This document shows positions 11,413 to 23,852 of a DNA stretch of 64,000 nucleotides, piece by piece. The stretch comes from Ahaetulla prasina (lineage: Eukaryota > Chordata > Lepidosauria > Squamata > Colubridae): the NCBI RefSeq assembly GCF_028640845.1, contig NC_080546.1, forward strand, positions 56,555,409 through 56,619,408, given 5' to 3'. The position numbers and the translations under genes were made by a program. The notes below the pieces were generated by a model. It was not told the DNA's origin. It did no database searches and worked only from the letters and a program-made list of their open reading frames with translations. Position 1 is the stretch's first letter. Every line of letters begins with the position of its first letter.

Positions 11413-14055
11413 GATATATATATATATAGTCTTATGAAAATCAGAGCAAACCATTACCAGAAAAGCAATCATTGAGGGTAGTTAAGAATTCCCAGTCTGT
11501 AAGTAGTGATAGAAACCTTCCATTCATGACGGGCTTACTGCCTGTTCTCTTTACATTGTTGCTCAGCAATATATTTTCTCTCTCTTTTTGTTTTCTGATG
11601 CCATCCAAATGCCTAGATTCCAGGTGCCTGGTTGCAACACTTTATCAGCTGCTTGCATATGTGCAACACTTCATTTTAATTAGCCTCAAGATCTAAGTCT
11701 CAGATGGAATAGCAGGGGTCCCTAATTATCATCACAAATTAGTGATCTGCCCAGAAAATGAGGAATGCATAAGGCATTAAGCTGTCAGAGGCCAGTAGTA
11801 CAATTAAGAAGAATAGCTGAGAAAATGAGAGATAAGGAAATTATTTTTTAAAAAAACTTCCCCCAGATCTCAAATTAGTTTTAGTGGTTTGTGTTTATAA
11901 AACATTTTGACTGATTTTACACACTGTAAGTCTGTTCTGTCTTTCAAAGATATATCTGATATCATACATGTAACATATCTATTAGAATTATAAGGTTATT
12001 TATGAAACAAGTTTATGAATCATATTTTTGAGACATTAGTAATTTTTAAAAGTGTTGCCTAGTTGTGTAATGGGCTCAAAAGATGAAGATACCCTCTATC
12101 TTTACAAGCTGGACTGCAATGGGCAGGAGAATACCCTACAACCCTGCTGCCTCAGTAGTCTACCAGCATAGCTGACAATCCGTCATGATGTCTGTAGTAC
12201 TCAATACATTATGACCATGTAGCCAATGACATATCAGCAACCTCCCCAACATTGTTGCAGTGTGAATACATCTTCACTGTTCACTTCTGGTAACAGACCA
12301 CATATCTTCTAATATGTGGTCTGTTACTCTATAACAGAGGAATGTCTCTTTGAAAGAACATAATTATGGAATGTGCACATTTTGGCATCAGATGCTATAA
12401 ATAAGCTTTCTTGAGTCCTTACTTTTCTCTTGTGAACTTTTAACTGTGGTTGAAAATTGGAGAGGCAATGTTTTTCCATTTTGCTAATCTGGCAGAATGT
12501 CTATATCAATATCTGTAAATATTTTATTTTTTACACACACCTGTTTTAGAACCAGTGTCTGTGGAGTATGTATAACTGTATAAGCTGTTTAGTTTGCTCC
12601 TTATACATATTTTCTAATCTAGAGGAGCATGAAAGCCAATAATACTTGCAAGCTAAAATGAAATATGTGATCATCATGGAAAACATGAAATAGGTGTACA
12701 CAAGAAAATTTTTTCTTCTTATTTTAGGATATTTTATGGTGATAGCTCAGTCCTCAACATTCTTACCTGGAAGTAAATCCCATTGGGATCACTAGGATTT
12801 ATTCCGGGTAAGTGTACCTGAAAGTCTATATCTTAAACTACATATGCCAACCTGGTTACAAACATAGTATCTATTTTTCACAGAAGTTAAAAGTACTTAA
12901 AATGACATAAATGAAAGATCAATCCATTTTTCTACTTTTACTGGCAGGGTAAGGAAATGAACTTATCCATTCTTTTAGCAAGTGTGCCAGTGAGAAAGAA
13001 TTGTGGCTAAATTAAACACTAAAAAATTAATTATTTTTCAGAGCTTTGAGAAATTGAGTATTAAAGCCTCTGCCCATGTGATAGTGGTTCATTATAAGTA
13101 GATCAAATTTTCAAATAAAGGACATGCCATAATTTTAATTTTAGATGCAAAGACTGGACTTGACACAGGGTCTTGAAAGATCTTGGAAGTAAATAGGAAT
13201 TGAAGTGATGTAATTGATAATGAATTTCTAAACCGTTAGCCATTGTTAGTACTTTGAAGAAAAATCCTCTGTAGGTCTTAAAACTTGCAAGTGTGAATAG
13301 TAATGAAGATGTGAATTTTAATCTTTCCTTATTCCTATACTTTGTTTGTGGAAAAGATCTGATTTTAATCCCATCTAACTTATTTCAGGGATATCTGATT
13401 ATGCAAAGCAGTGTATCCATATTTGGTCAAATGTGGTTGTCCTATTACTTTAATCCATTTCTATTATGATGGGAAATTCAAATGTAATCATGTCTTAATT
13501 CTCATTGCACTTAAAATATTTTTAAAACTAGGCTCAGCTTTTCATAAGAAAAATGTCAGAGATCTGGAAATTTTTTATTATTTCTGACACTATATGTAGT
13601 CGTTGTAAAAGAAACTGTTGAAGCACATTTCTATAGGTAATTTTAATTTATCTTCATTTTTATTAGCAATCTAAAATGTAAAGCTGCATGAATGACCTTA
13701 GTATTATCTAATAGCCATATTGCCAACAGATGCACCATAGTAATAGGAAAAGAAGCTAATACTCAGCTCTGTACATAGGGATCATACATTCACTGCCAGA
13801 AACATGCCAATATCTGTAATAGATTGCCTGTCAGAAAGCATGTGTTGAATATCAATATTTAATAGTAAGGAGTAAGTTTTCAAGAATCCCTCCATTAAGA
13901 TATGTAACCCTCTAACAATAAAAATAATGAGTAGCCTGGATTGTATTCAAGTCATGCATTCTGATTAGTCCAGCTGAAGCTTATCTGAAACTGTAATTCA
14001 AGCCTTTTGTCCATGTGCTGCCATAAAAGACAATGGTGTCAAATGCACAGAATTA
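11413..14055. other. AT-rich non-coding DNA
   Basis: No gene could be supported. The only structured feature is a perfect 16-bp hairpin at 12290-12327. Around 12760-12830 there is a weak copy of an interspersed repeat with the phrase TTACCTGGAAGTAAATCCCA followed by ATTCCGGGTAAGTGT. Confidence 0.35.
12290..12327. repeat. Perfect hairpin, 16-bp arms and 6-base loop
   Basis: GTAACAGACCACATAT is followed after CTTCTA by its exact reverse complement. It lacks the family features of the MITEs elsewhere in the window and has no obvious gene context. Confidence 0.8.
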
Positions 14056-14061
14056 ATTAAG

Positions 14062-14113
14062 ATCTCTTTCTTTCCCTTCCTTCCTCCCTTCCTCTCTCCC
14101 CTCCCTCTCTCCC

Positions 14114-14174
<61 letters not shown>

Positions 14175-14175
14175 T
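14062..14175 (+). repeat. Polypyrimidine microsatellite (CTTT)n with CCTTCC variants
   Basis: A pure C/T tract: mixed TTCC/CTCC units grade into about fifteen CTTT units. Directly readable. Confidence 0.95.
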
Positions 14176-14229
14176 CATTTTTGTATTGTATTGTTTATCA
14201 TTGTATGAGATTCCTTGGTACAGTATACA

Positions 14230-14617
14230 GTTAGTACTAGAGTTTCAACCACAATTGAGCCAAAATGTTTCACAACATAAGTGAAACATTTATTGAGTTT
14301 AGCCCCACTTTACGACTTTCTTGCCACAGTTGTTAAGTGAACCACTGCAGATGTTACATTAGTAACATGGTTGTTAAGTGAATCTGGCTTCCCCATTGAC
14401 TTTGCTTGTCAGGTGGCAAACATTGGTCACATGACCCTGGGACACTGCAACTGTCATAAACATAAATCAGTTGCCAATCATCTGAATTTTGATAACATGA
14501 TTGTAGAGATGCTGCAATGATCATAAATGTGAAAAACGGTCATAAGTCACTTTTTTCAGTGCTGTTGTAACTTTGAATGGTCACTAAATATATTGTTGTA
14601 AATCGAGGACTACCTGT
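14230..14617 (+). mobile_element. CAGGTAGTCCTCGACTT-family repeat, reference copy in the window
   Basis: Runs from ACAGTTAGTACTAGAGTTTC through CCACAATTGAGCC, AACATGGTTGTTAAGTGAAT, GGTCACATGACCCTGGGAC and CAGTGCTGTTGTAACTTTG to ATCGAGGACTACCTG. The two ends are imperfect inverted repeats. It is non-coding and about 390 bp long. Related copies lie at 1-800, 7465-7835, 11328-11412, 16299-16661 and 48165-48663. Confidence 0.75.
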
Positions 14618-15084
14618 ATTTTAAAATCATCACCTCTTCCTTTTTAATGGAGCAAATTAAAATTTTAAGACTACTTCCATCCATTTTGTTCAGCAACCTT
14701 CAGTTTTTATATGAAGTGAGAAGTATTGCTAAACAAAGTATGTTGGGAAATTGCAAGGACTGTCAAGGACAGAGAGAAGCCACATGACTATTACTCTTGT
14801 TGCCTAATATAAGATAATTCAAAATGGTTAGAATTAAAGTATTCAGTTGTTCTTTTACCTCCAGTAATGCCTGACATTCCATCTCACTGCTCAGGACAGT
14901 GACTAAAACTCTTAGTTTTCATCCACATGGCACCTGCAGTTGTATATGTTTTAACTCCTAGATTTCTCAGCAATAGCCACTTAAGAATTCTGGCAGTTGA
15001 AGGATAACAAATGCATTTAGTATTGTTCTTTACTACTAGAGGATCATTAATGTTATAGCAAAGGTATGGAATAGGACAGAATCA

Positions 15085-15175
15085 CTGAATCATAGAATTG
15101 GAAAGATCCATTGAGATAATAAAACCCAACTTTTGCTCAGTGTGGCATCTCCCATCTATATATATTTTTAAATAA
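15085..15175 (-). mobile_element. CR1 LINE 3'-end fragment
   Basis: GAATCATAGAATTGGAAAGA followed by a degenerate CCAACTTTTGCTCAGTGTGG is the reverse complement of a CR1-type 3' end, whose terminal unit is ATTCTATG. It is short and decayed. Confidence 0.5.
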
Positions 15176-15524
15176 TTGTAGCAGGGCCCAAGGTTACATG
15201 TGTGACTGTTAAATCTGAAAAAACATTATGATATGTGAATGACCTTGGAAGGCAGGAGGAAGATCTGCAGATTGGACAACAGTCAAATAAGAGGCAGCTG
15301 CAGAAGGAATGGAAGGTGCAAAGTCTCATATGGTACCCTTGTTAGTTTCTTGGACTATAAAGGGGGAATCTTTCAGACTTGCAAGATTCTTTTAAGGTAG
15401 AGCTAGTTCTTCTGGGTGCACTTCTTGTCTGGCCTACTTTGTAAGGTTGACAAAAATGTTCTAAATATGGATTAACAATAAGCAGTTTTGTTTTATTAAA
15501 TTTCATATAAACATCTGTCTAGTT

Positions 15525-15638
15525 CAGGGGTCTCCAACCTTGGCAACTTTAAGACTTGTGGACTTCAACTCCCAGAATTCCTCAGCCAGCAAAGCTTGAA
15601 GTCCACAATCTTAAAGTTGCCAAGGTTGGAGACTCGTG
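15525..15638. mobile_element. Palindromic hAT-type MITE, 114 bp
   Basis: The two halves are inverted repeats: CAGGGGTCTCCAACCTTGGC at the left end and GCCAAGGTTGGAGACTCGTG at the right. It is flanked by GTCTAGTT (15517-15524) and GTCTAACT (15639-15646), a nearly perfect 8-bp target duplication as expected for hAT elements. Confidence 0.85.
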
Positions 15639-16298
15639 GTCTAACTTGTCTATCTTTTTGAAAATGCTTCTATTTTTGGTTCACAGAAAAGTTTTATGAT
15701 CCAAAACTTAGTTTATGTTCTTTTTTAGACATTGAAGGGGTGCTTGTTTATTTGATGTCTAACAAAAAAGCTAAATTTAACCATTTAAATAAATAGGAGA
15801 AAAAACTCCTCTCTCTCCTAAAACAGGAGAGAAAGACCTATAATTCATTGTTATCAATCCAAGTAGTCTGAATTGTAGCCCTCAAGAAATAAAAATATGG
15901 GGAATTTTTTAAATAATTGGTACGATATGGCACCTACAGCTAAGCAAGTAAGTTGGCTGGCTTGCTGTGTATCAACTGTACCAAATAATTTTCAAACAAT
16001 GAGTCTTTGTTTCCTGACAGAAAGATCAAGAGGTGTCATTATTAATGATAGTCTTGCTTAACAGATTCATTAATAGTCTAAAAGCGAGATTAGGTCCCGT
16101 AAGATCTGTTAAGTTGGTATATTCTTAGAGAAGTAAGGCCCAAATTCCAGAGGAACAGGATGAATACAAAATATGTTTTTGTAGTATTAAATATTGTTCT
16201 CTTAAACATCATGTGTGTCCAAATATTACTGATATCCAGCAATTCAAATATATTTGCCATTCAGAAAATTATATGATCTAGTGCACTAACCCTATACA

Positions 16299-16661
16299 GG
16301 TAGTCATGTAGTTCTTTAATGTTCAGTTACAAAGGCACTGAAAAAGATGACTTATAATCATTTTTCACACTTATGACCATTGCAGCATCTCCAGGATCAC
16401 GTGATTTAAATTTGGATGCTTGACAGCTGACTCACATTTATGATGGTTGCAGTCATGTGATCCCCTTTTACAACCTTCTGACAAAGTCAATGGGGAAACT
16501 AGATTCACTTAACAACTGTGTTACTATCGTAAGAACTGCAGTGATTCACCTAATAAATGTGGTGAGAAAAGTTGTAAAATAGGGCAAAATTTACTTAACA
16601 AATTTCTCACTTGGCAACAGATTTTGGGCTCAGTTGTGATTGTAAGATGAGGACTACCTGC
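16299..16661 (-). mobile_element. CAGGTAGTCCTCGACTT-family repeat
   Basis: Begins ACAGGTAGTCATGTAGTTC and ends GTAAGATGAGGACTACCTGC, with GGCACTGAAAAAGATGACTT, CACGTGATTTAAATTTGGAT and CAGATTTTGGGCTCAGTTG inside. It is full length and in reverse orientation relative to 14230-14617. The ORF crossing it is spurious. Confidence 0.75.
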
Positions 16662-18114
16662 ATTATATTTTGTGTACATTTGGAGCTCCAAAATCTTTGA
16701 TTTCCTCCCTTTTATTTCACAACAGAAACAGATATAGTTCCTCTTGTGAAATAATTGGAGACCTATGGACGAAAACATTCTTCTTGTGCATAGAAGCAAG
16801 CAAAGTGCTAAACATCAGAGAATGTGAGATTTGATGAATTGCTATATCTTCCCCCGCCACTGCAAAAAATGTTTATTGAAACAGTAATGGCATGCACAAT
16901 TTTTGTTTTATCATTAAATCCTTTTTGGCATCTGTCTATAGCTAGCTAACTAGCTAGCTTGCTATTCAGCTAGTTATATCTAACTATAATTATAAATGCC
17001 CTTTACTTAAAGGGAAAATGCCTTATTCACTCAGTTCAACCAAGTTATTATTCCTAGGTCGTTCAATTATGGCCTTAATTATTTAATTTCAAAAAAGCAG
17101 AATGTCAAAAAGCATTAAATATGAACTCTATTGGGAATCTTGTGAGAAACAAATGCAGAGTGGGGATTTTTATTTTTTCACTCCTTTGCCTCAACTAGAG
17201 GTGTAAATTTTTGGCAGCTGTGAAATTCAGACTCATGCCTTCTTTAAGATACAATTGAAAGTTTTCTGACTGCTTCGCATTTACGATTCTATGAAATATG
17301 GAAGTCTCAGGTTCACAATGACTGATAATGTGACAGTGAAGATTTTGTCTATCTGTATGTATGTTTGTGTTTAACATTCATTATATAATATTCATATTTT
17401 TAAACTAAATTCTTTGCAAGGGAGAAATCATGGCACCAAACTGTGGTATATTGCTGTTATACAGTAAAGTGAAATGTCTTTTGTTCAGATAACAAATATC
17501 TACATTCTCCAGAGTAAACTAACATTCAAGCATGCATGTGTGGTAAACTTGGAAGCAAACAGTGGCATTTATTTTATTTTTTAAAAAAACACAAGTGCAA
17601 AATAATGCAGCAGCACCCTCAAGAGGAGATTAATATTATAGCATGGCCTATGGAAAAAACTATGGAAACTGGGAAAGTGAAAATACTATGATATTTAGTA
17701 ATCAAGATATCCATAAAAAGGGGGGAAACTGTAAAAAAAATGAAATGTCAGTGATCATGCCAAGAGAAATGGCATAATATAAATTGAGTTAATGATGCCA
17801 GCAAGTATTGATTGTTAAATCAGAATGACACCAAATGAATTAGATACAGAATGGGTGTAATTTGTGTAATTTAAGACTTTGGGAGAAGCTCACAAACTAG
17901 ATAATGGTAATGGTGCTGCAGTTCTGTTAGTTTTACCTTCCTCAAACACTAATTTCTTACTTTTTATTTAAATGCCAAATATTTATCAAATTATAAATAT
18001 TATATAAATGTCTATCCAAAGTATACAGATACTTGCAGAAAACTGAACCCATATGATTATATGCGTTCCTGTCATACAATGTACCGGTACTAAAGTTCTA
18101 CATATTCAATATAA
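16662..18114. other. AT-rich non-coding DNA
   Basis: No supported gene. A small cluster of GCTAGCTAACTAGCTAGC palindromes occurs near 16940-16975. The 60-codon ORF at 17195-17377 has no recognisable feature. Confidence 0.35.
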
Positions 18115-18390
18115 TCATGGAATCATAGAACTGGAACAGGTTATTATGCAGTGAATCAAATTACTTACTCCATGAAGAATATCAGATTAAATTATCCTTG
18201 GGTATAGATTAAATTATCCTTGGGTAATGTCTGTCCAGCCTCTGCTTTGAACACATCTAGCAAAAGAATGGCCCCATCTGCTCTAAATAATTGATTGTGC
18301 TTTCAAACTGCTCTGGATAGTCCACCAGAAAATGCTTTTCTGAAATTTAAGATCATGATTCTTTATTTTAGGATAAGTTCATATCTGTTA
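18115..18390 (-). mobile_element. Decayed CR1 LINE 3' end
   Basis: Starts AATCATGGAATCATAGAACT and continues through TGTCTGTCCAGCCTCTGC and CACATCTAGCAAAAGAATG. This pattern fits a reverse-oriented CR1 3' UTR. It contains a 21-bp direct duplication (GATTAAATTATCCTTGGGTA twice, 18187-18228). Confidence 0.5.
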
Positions 18391-18536
18391 ACTTGAATCA
18401 GGCATTAAAACTAATTGTAGCTTTCTAAACTGAGTCATGTTTAATAACACAATCTTAGATTTCCAGTTCTTAATTACTTACATTAATACTGATGGATTTC
18501 ATAATAGTAAAGAATGATCAGTATGATTTTCAAATA

Positions 18537-18912
18537 CCGTATATACTCGAATATAAGCCGATCCGAGTATAAGCCGAGGTCCCCAATTTTACCCCAAAAA
18601 CTGGGGTAAACTGGGGACTCGAGTATAAGCCGAGGGTGGGAAATGAGGCACCTACCGGTTGAAACCCTCCTCCCTCAGCTGAGAAGGCTGGCGGCTCCCC
18701 GCCCGCCCTCTCACTGCACCGCAGGGCTTCAGTCCGTAAAATGTGAAAAAAAAAAACTCGAGTATAAGCCGTATATACTCGAGTATAAGCCGAGGGGCTT
18801 AAAAAAAAACAACCTTGAGTATAAGCCGTATAGACCCGAGTATAAGCCGAGGGGACGTTTTTCAGCACAAAAAATGTGCTGAAAAACTCGGCTTATACTC
18901 GAGTATATACGG
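18537..18912. mobile_element. Tc1/mariner-type MITE built from repeated GAGTATAAGCCGA units
   Basis: Terminal inverted repeats CCGTATATACTCGAATATAA and TTATACTCGAGTATATACGG are flanked by TA on both sides (18535-18536 and 18913-18914). Internally the motif GAGTATAAGCCG recurs about six times, once next to an inverted copy, so the element is largely a reiteration of its own end. ORFs within it are artefacts. Confidence 0.8.
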
Positions 18913-18914
18913 TA

Positions 18915-21900
18915 GCTGTTCCTAATTGTAGCTGCCAGCTATAATACTAACTAAACAGTACTTTTCATCCAATTAAAAGTAAGTTTTAATAGTGTCACTT
19001 CTTCATAGTCTACTGACCACAAGGGGAAATGGGTAATGAATTAAGAATTTTCTTCTCTGATTCCTCTTTAAATCTTAGGCTGCTTGCTCTTTTTCTGTGA
19101 GATTTCTTGCTTATTGACTATTTTATCTGTTGATTGTATCATTGGCTTCACTATGCTCAAGCTAGAAACTTACTGATCTGGAACATACTTGGAACACTTT
19201 CCAGTATTAATGTCACTAAGTAAGATATTAATAAAGAAATATCTGATCTAAAAAACAGATTAGCCTGATGGATGCACAACAGGAGAGTACTTTAGTATTT
19301 TATGAAACATTTAAAAATTGCTTGTCTGCTTGCTTTATTTATTTATGATATATCATTCTTATCTTTCAGAACTTCAATTATACATTTCTTCCTCCAATGT
19401 TGAGTCCACAAAGAAACCCAACCTCACTAGAAGGTTTTCCCTGTTTACAGAGATCTTTCTGTCTGTTCCAGCACTTTGGAGACTAGCAATCATTTAAAAA
19501 TGGAAAATTGTCATATACATATCTGTAAAGGGAAGAGTAATATTTGTGATATGTGATATTTCAAATGTTAAACTCCAACTCACATCTGATCCTGTCAGGC
19601 CTCAGATAGCTAGCAGCATCCTATCAAAATTTGGTCTTCCTCATGCCTTTTTGGAACACCACACATTTTCCAAATTTGCAGTTATGCTAGAGGAAAAACC
19701 CTTCAAAGAGAAGCTATGTCTTTTAAGTAAAGAAAAGGTGGACTGACTTTAGATGACATAAATTCGCTACACTTTATACAAATTTGCTTTATGCAAATTC
19801 AATATGGCAATTTATTATTTCATCCAATAATTCTGTATGGGTGTGCAGAAACATGTCAAAACTTCTTCCATAAAAAATGAATATGTTGAATATGTTGAAT
19901 ATTTTTCTTGTACAAAATCGCTTTTCTGCCCTCACTATCCTTATTTACTGTGCTTGTGCCAATTGTATATCCTCTTCCATATCTGAACCTGTAATAGCCA
20001 TGATATCAAAATGGGCATCAACATTTTGTGTAAACACCATACTTAAAAAGAAAAGGATCTCTCTAATCATGACCTTGGTGAAAGAACCTCACCCTCGGAT
20101 GAGCTTATATTGAAAGCTGAGCAAAAAATCATAGTGTTGTGATGCATTCTAACTGCCTATCTGCCATGATAACCATGCATATTGGATATGAAAAAAGATG
20201 GAGACAATAATTTCACTCATAGAATCTACAACATGACAGAAATACATTTGAAGAACATAAGTTTTTGGAATTTACAAGCACATTTGTCAGTGTATTCTTC
20301 ATAATCCCCTTTTTCTACCAATTCAGTGTCTTGCTTTATGCAAATTCACTTTATGCAAGTTTTGGGAAAACAGCTCTATTATAAAGCAAGGAAAGTTTGA
20401 TAATTTCCTAATTTAAAAAAATAAGATACATAGATTAATAATGAGCTTTTCATGACATACTACTGCATATAATAATTAAGCCAAATGAAATGAAGTCATT
20501 GACCAAATGTAACTATGTTGTCTACAGTTAACCATGGGCATTTCCCTAATTCATGTATTATAGGAGAAATATTTCTAAGTTCATATCCTAAATATGTGAA
20601 GTATTTGTGCAATTTTAAAAAGTGTTAAGCCATTCATAATATTTTCCCTAGTTTTATATTTTTAATACAGAAGAATTTGAGAGAGTCCAAGTAGGAATGA
20701 GCAACATACACTTTCACTTCCCATCCAATTTATCCATCATTCTTGGTTCCAAAACAAAAATATAGCCTCAGTGCTGTTATTTGTAATTCAATCCATACTA
20801 TTACTCAACCGAGAAATTGTTAGCTTAGGTACTGCAGGAAATCTTTATGGCATACAGAAGTTGAGATTTGTTGGTCCTTTATTAATATTGAATGGAACTT
20901 TCCAATATGGACAATATCAGTGAAAAAACACCTTATATATAATAAGCTCTCATCCAATATTCTCCACTGGATTTGCATCTTTGCTAAAAGTGCAAAATTA
21001 GAAAGTCTATGTTAGAACATATCGATTAATGCTATCAATCTTCACATAGAGGTACTCGTCTAGCAAGAGTATCTCATATTAAAGTATCCAAAACTAATAA
21101 ATACCATTCTACTTCTTGTCTAATAAAATAAGTGTGAAAGTGATTTGTCATAAATCATTGCAACTGGGTACATAGAAAATTATTTACAATGGCTTGTGGC
21201 CAGTTCAACAAAATTGGCTTTCTCAGTGACAGAAAAATGTGATAGTATCTTTGAAGCAATTAAAGAGATATTATTATCCACTTAATTACAGTTTAGTGTC
21301 TGAATACAAGAATTCTGGAATGTAGTTTTACTAAAAAATCTACAATATGGGCAAATTTCAACTATAAAGAAACATTCAGAACTGTTGCGTTCTTTTTAAT
21401 GTAACAGTCATAGTATCAAATTTAATCAGAAATTCTCAAGATCAGTATAATTAGACTAGACAAAGTATATATTTGCTTGCAGAAACATCTGTTGAAGAAT
21501 CTCCTGAGTGCTATCAGTTAGGTGCCAAGTATTTATCACTCCATATTTCCTTTCTAGATGAAAGTATGTGACATTCTACATTATTTCACTTTGATTTTCA
21601 ATTTCCAAAAATTGTACCAGCCCAGTTGTATACTAATTATGCTATAATATGTTCAGTATCCTTTATGATGATGGACAGTTCAAATGATTAATTGTTGAAT
21701 GATAATATACTGTATGCTTAATGGATTTCTACCAATTCCAGGGTGTCTTGTTATCTTAAATGTCTATTGGAGGACAATAATTTCTGAATGAAAGAAATGC
21801 TTACATTGCTTAATATACATTCAAATCTGGATTCCAAAATTGATAGTTTCAGTAGATGTAACTTTGGTATCTATTTTACCTATTTTTCATAGTCACAAAG

Positions 21901-21940
21901 TGGATAGCCTCCTTGGTATGGTGAGACCTGCTATATCTTT
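18915..21940. other. AT-rich non-coding DNA
   Basis: No gene supported. ORFs at 19546-19746 and 19877-20113 show no domain. The phrase TTTATGCAAATTCA recurs at about 19785-19800 and 20335-20350, hinting at an old repeat with similar ends. A 9-bp GAATATGTT unit is repeated near 19878-19900. Confidence 0.35.
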
Positions 21941-22149
21941 TATAGTATTTATTTTATTTATTTATTTGATTTTTATACCGCCCTTCTCCCGAAGGACTCA
22001 GGGCGGTGTACAGGCAAGATAAAACCAACAATATAATATACAGTTTAAAATGCAATTTAAAAACTTATTTAAATTAGCCTGAAAATTAAAATTTGCCATG
22101 AACTAAAAACCCCATTTAAAATTATTAAAATTTAACATTAAAATTCAAT

Positions 22150-23852
22150 TTAAGCCAGCCCCGCGCGGATAAAAAGGTGTGTCTTCAGTTCGCGACGGAA
22201 TGTCCGAAGGTCAGGTATTTGGCGTAAACCGGGGGAAGCTCGTTCCAGAGTGTGGGAGCCCCCACAGAGAAGGCCCTTCCCCTGGGGGCCGCCAGCCGAC
22301 ATTGCTTGGCGGATGGACCCTGAGAAGTCCCTCTCTGTGAGAGTGTACGGGTCGGTGGGAGGCATGTGGTAACAGCAGGCGGTCCCATAAGTACCCAGGT
22401 CCTAAGCCATGGAGCGCTTTAAAGGTCGTAACCAACACTTAAAGTGCACTCGGAAGGCCACAGGTAGCCAGTGCAGTCTGCGCAGGAGTGGTGTTACGTG
22501 GGAGCTACGCGTAGCTCCCTCTATCACCCGCGCAGCTGCATTCTGGACTAACTGAAGCCTCCGAGTGCACTTTAAGGGGAGCCCCATGTAGAGAGCATTA
22601 CAATAATCCAAGCGAGAGGTAACGAGCGCATGAGTGACTGTGCATAAGGCATCCCGATCAAGGAAGGGGCGCAACTGCCGAACCAGGCGAACCTGGTGGA
22701 AGGCCCTCCTGGAGACGGCTGTCAAATTATCTTCAAACGACAGCCGATCATCCAGGAGAACACCTAAGTTGCGCACCCTATCCTTTGGGGCCAGGAACTC
22801 GCCTCCAACAGCCAGCCGCGGCTGCAGCTGACTGAATCGGGATGCCGGCATCCACAGCCACTCCGTCTTGGAGGGATTAAGCTTGAGCCTGTTTCTCCCC
22901 ATCCAGACCCGTACGGCTTCCAAACACCGGGACAGCACTTCAACAACTTCATTGGGGTAGCCCGGGGTGGAAAAGTACAGCTGAGTGTCATCAGCGTACT
23001 GCTGGTTTCTCACCCCGAAACCACTGATGATCTCACCCAACGGCTTCATGTAGATGTTGAACAGCAGGGGCGAGAGAATCGACCCCTGTGGGACCCCACA
23101 AGTGAGGCCCCTCGCGGTCGACCTCTGCCCCCCTGTCAACACCGTCTGCGACTGTCGGAGAGATAGGAGGAGAACCACCGATATACGGTGCCTCCCACTC
23201 CCAATCCCCCCAACCGGCGCAGCAAGATACCATGGTCGATGGTATCGAACGCCACTGAGAGGTCTAATAGGACCAGGGCAGAGGAATAACCCCTGTCCCT
23301 GTCCCTCCAGAGATCATCCACCAATGCGACCAAAGCTGTCTCCGTGCTGTCTCCGGGTCGGAAGCCGGACTGGAACGGGTCTAGATAGACATCTTCATCC
23401 AGGTATTGGGGTAGCTGTCGTGCCACAGCACTCTCTACAACCTTCGCAACAAAGCGAAGGTTGGAGACTGGACGATAATTACCCAAAATAGCTTGGTCCA
23501 GGGAGGGCTTCTTAAGGAGGGGTCTCACCACCGCCTCTTTCAAGGCGGCAGGGAAAACCCCTTCCAACAAAGAAGCGTTGATAATCCTCTGGAGCCAGCC
23601 TCGTGTCACCTCCTGGGTGGCCAGTACCAGCCAGGAAGGGCACGGGTCCAGTAAACATGTCGTGGCGTGAAGTCTCCCCAACAACCTGTCCACGTCCTCG
23701 GGAGCCACAGGGTCAAACTCATCCCAAATGGACTCAACAAGACGTGCCTCCTCTCCCTCGCTTGGATCATCCCAAATTCGGTCCAGACCGTCCCTCAGCT
23801 GAGCGATTTTATTGTATAGATAACCACTAAACTCCTTGGCTCGTCCCTGCAA
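22150..23852 (-). pseudogene. L2 LINE copy B: reverse transcriptase domain
   Basis: Frames 23852-23136 and 23178-22402, then short frames to about 22150, carry the RT. Motifs in order are VVRPLLKKPSLDQAILGNYR, DPFQSGFRPGDSTETALVAL, LLDLSVAFDTIDHGILLRRL, GVPQGSILSPLLFNIYM, the catalytic QQYADDTQLYF, and LNPSKTEWLWMPAS. The C-terminal LDYCNALYMGLPLKCTRRLQ block follows. Indels near 23160 and 22430 shift the frame. The YADD catalytic pair is intact, so inactivation comes from frameshifts rather than active-site loss. Confidence 0.88.

Noticed and set aside
18530..18882. ORFs with AYTRVYTAYT or LEYKPY repeats, looking like a repeat protein
   Set aside because: They are translations of the reiterated MITE motif GAGTATAAGCCG.
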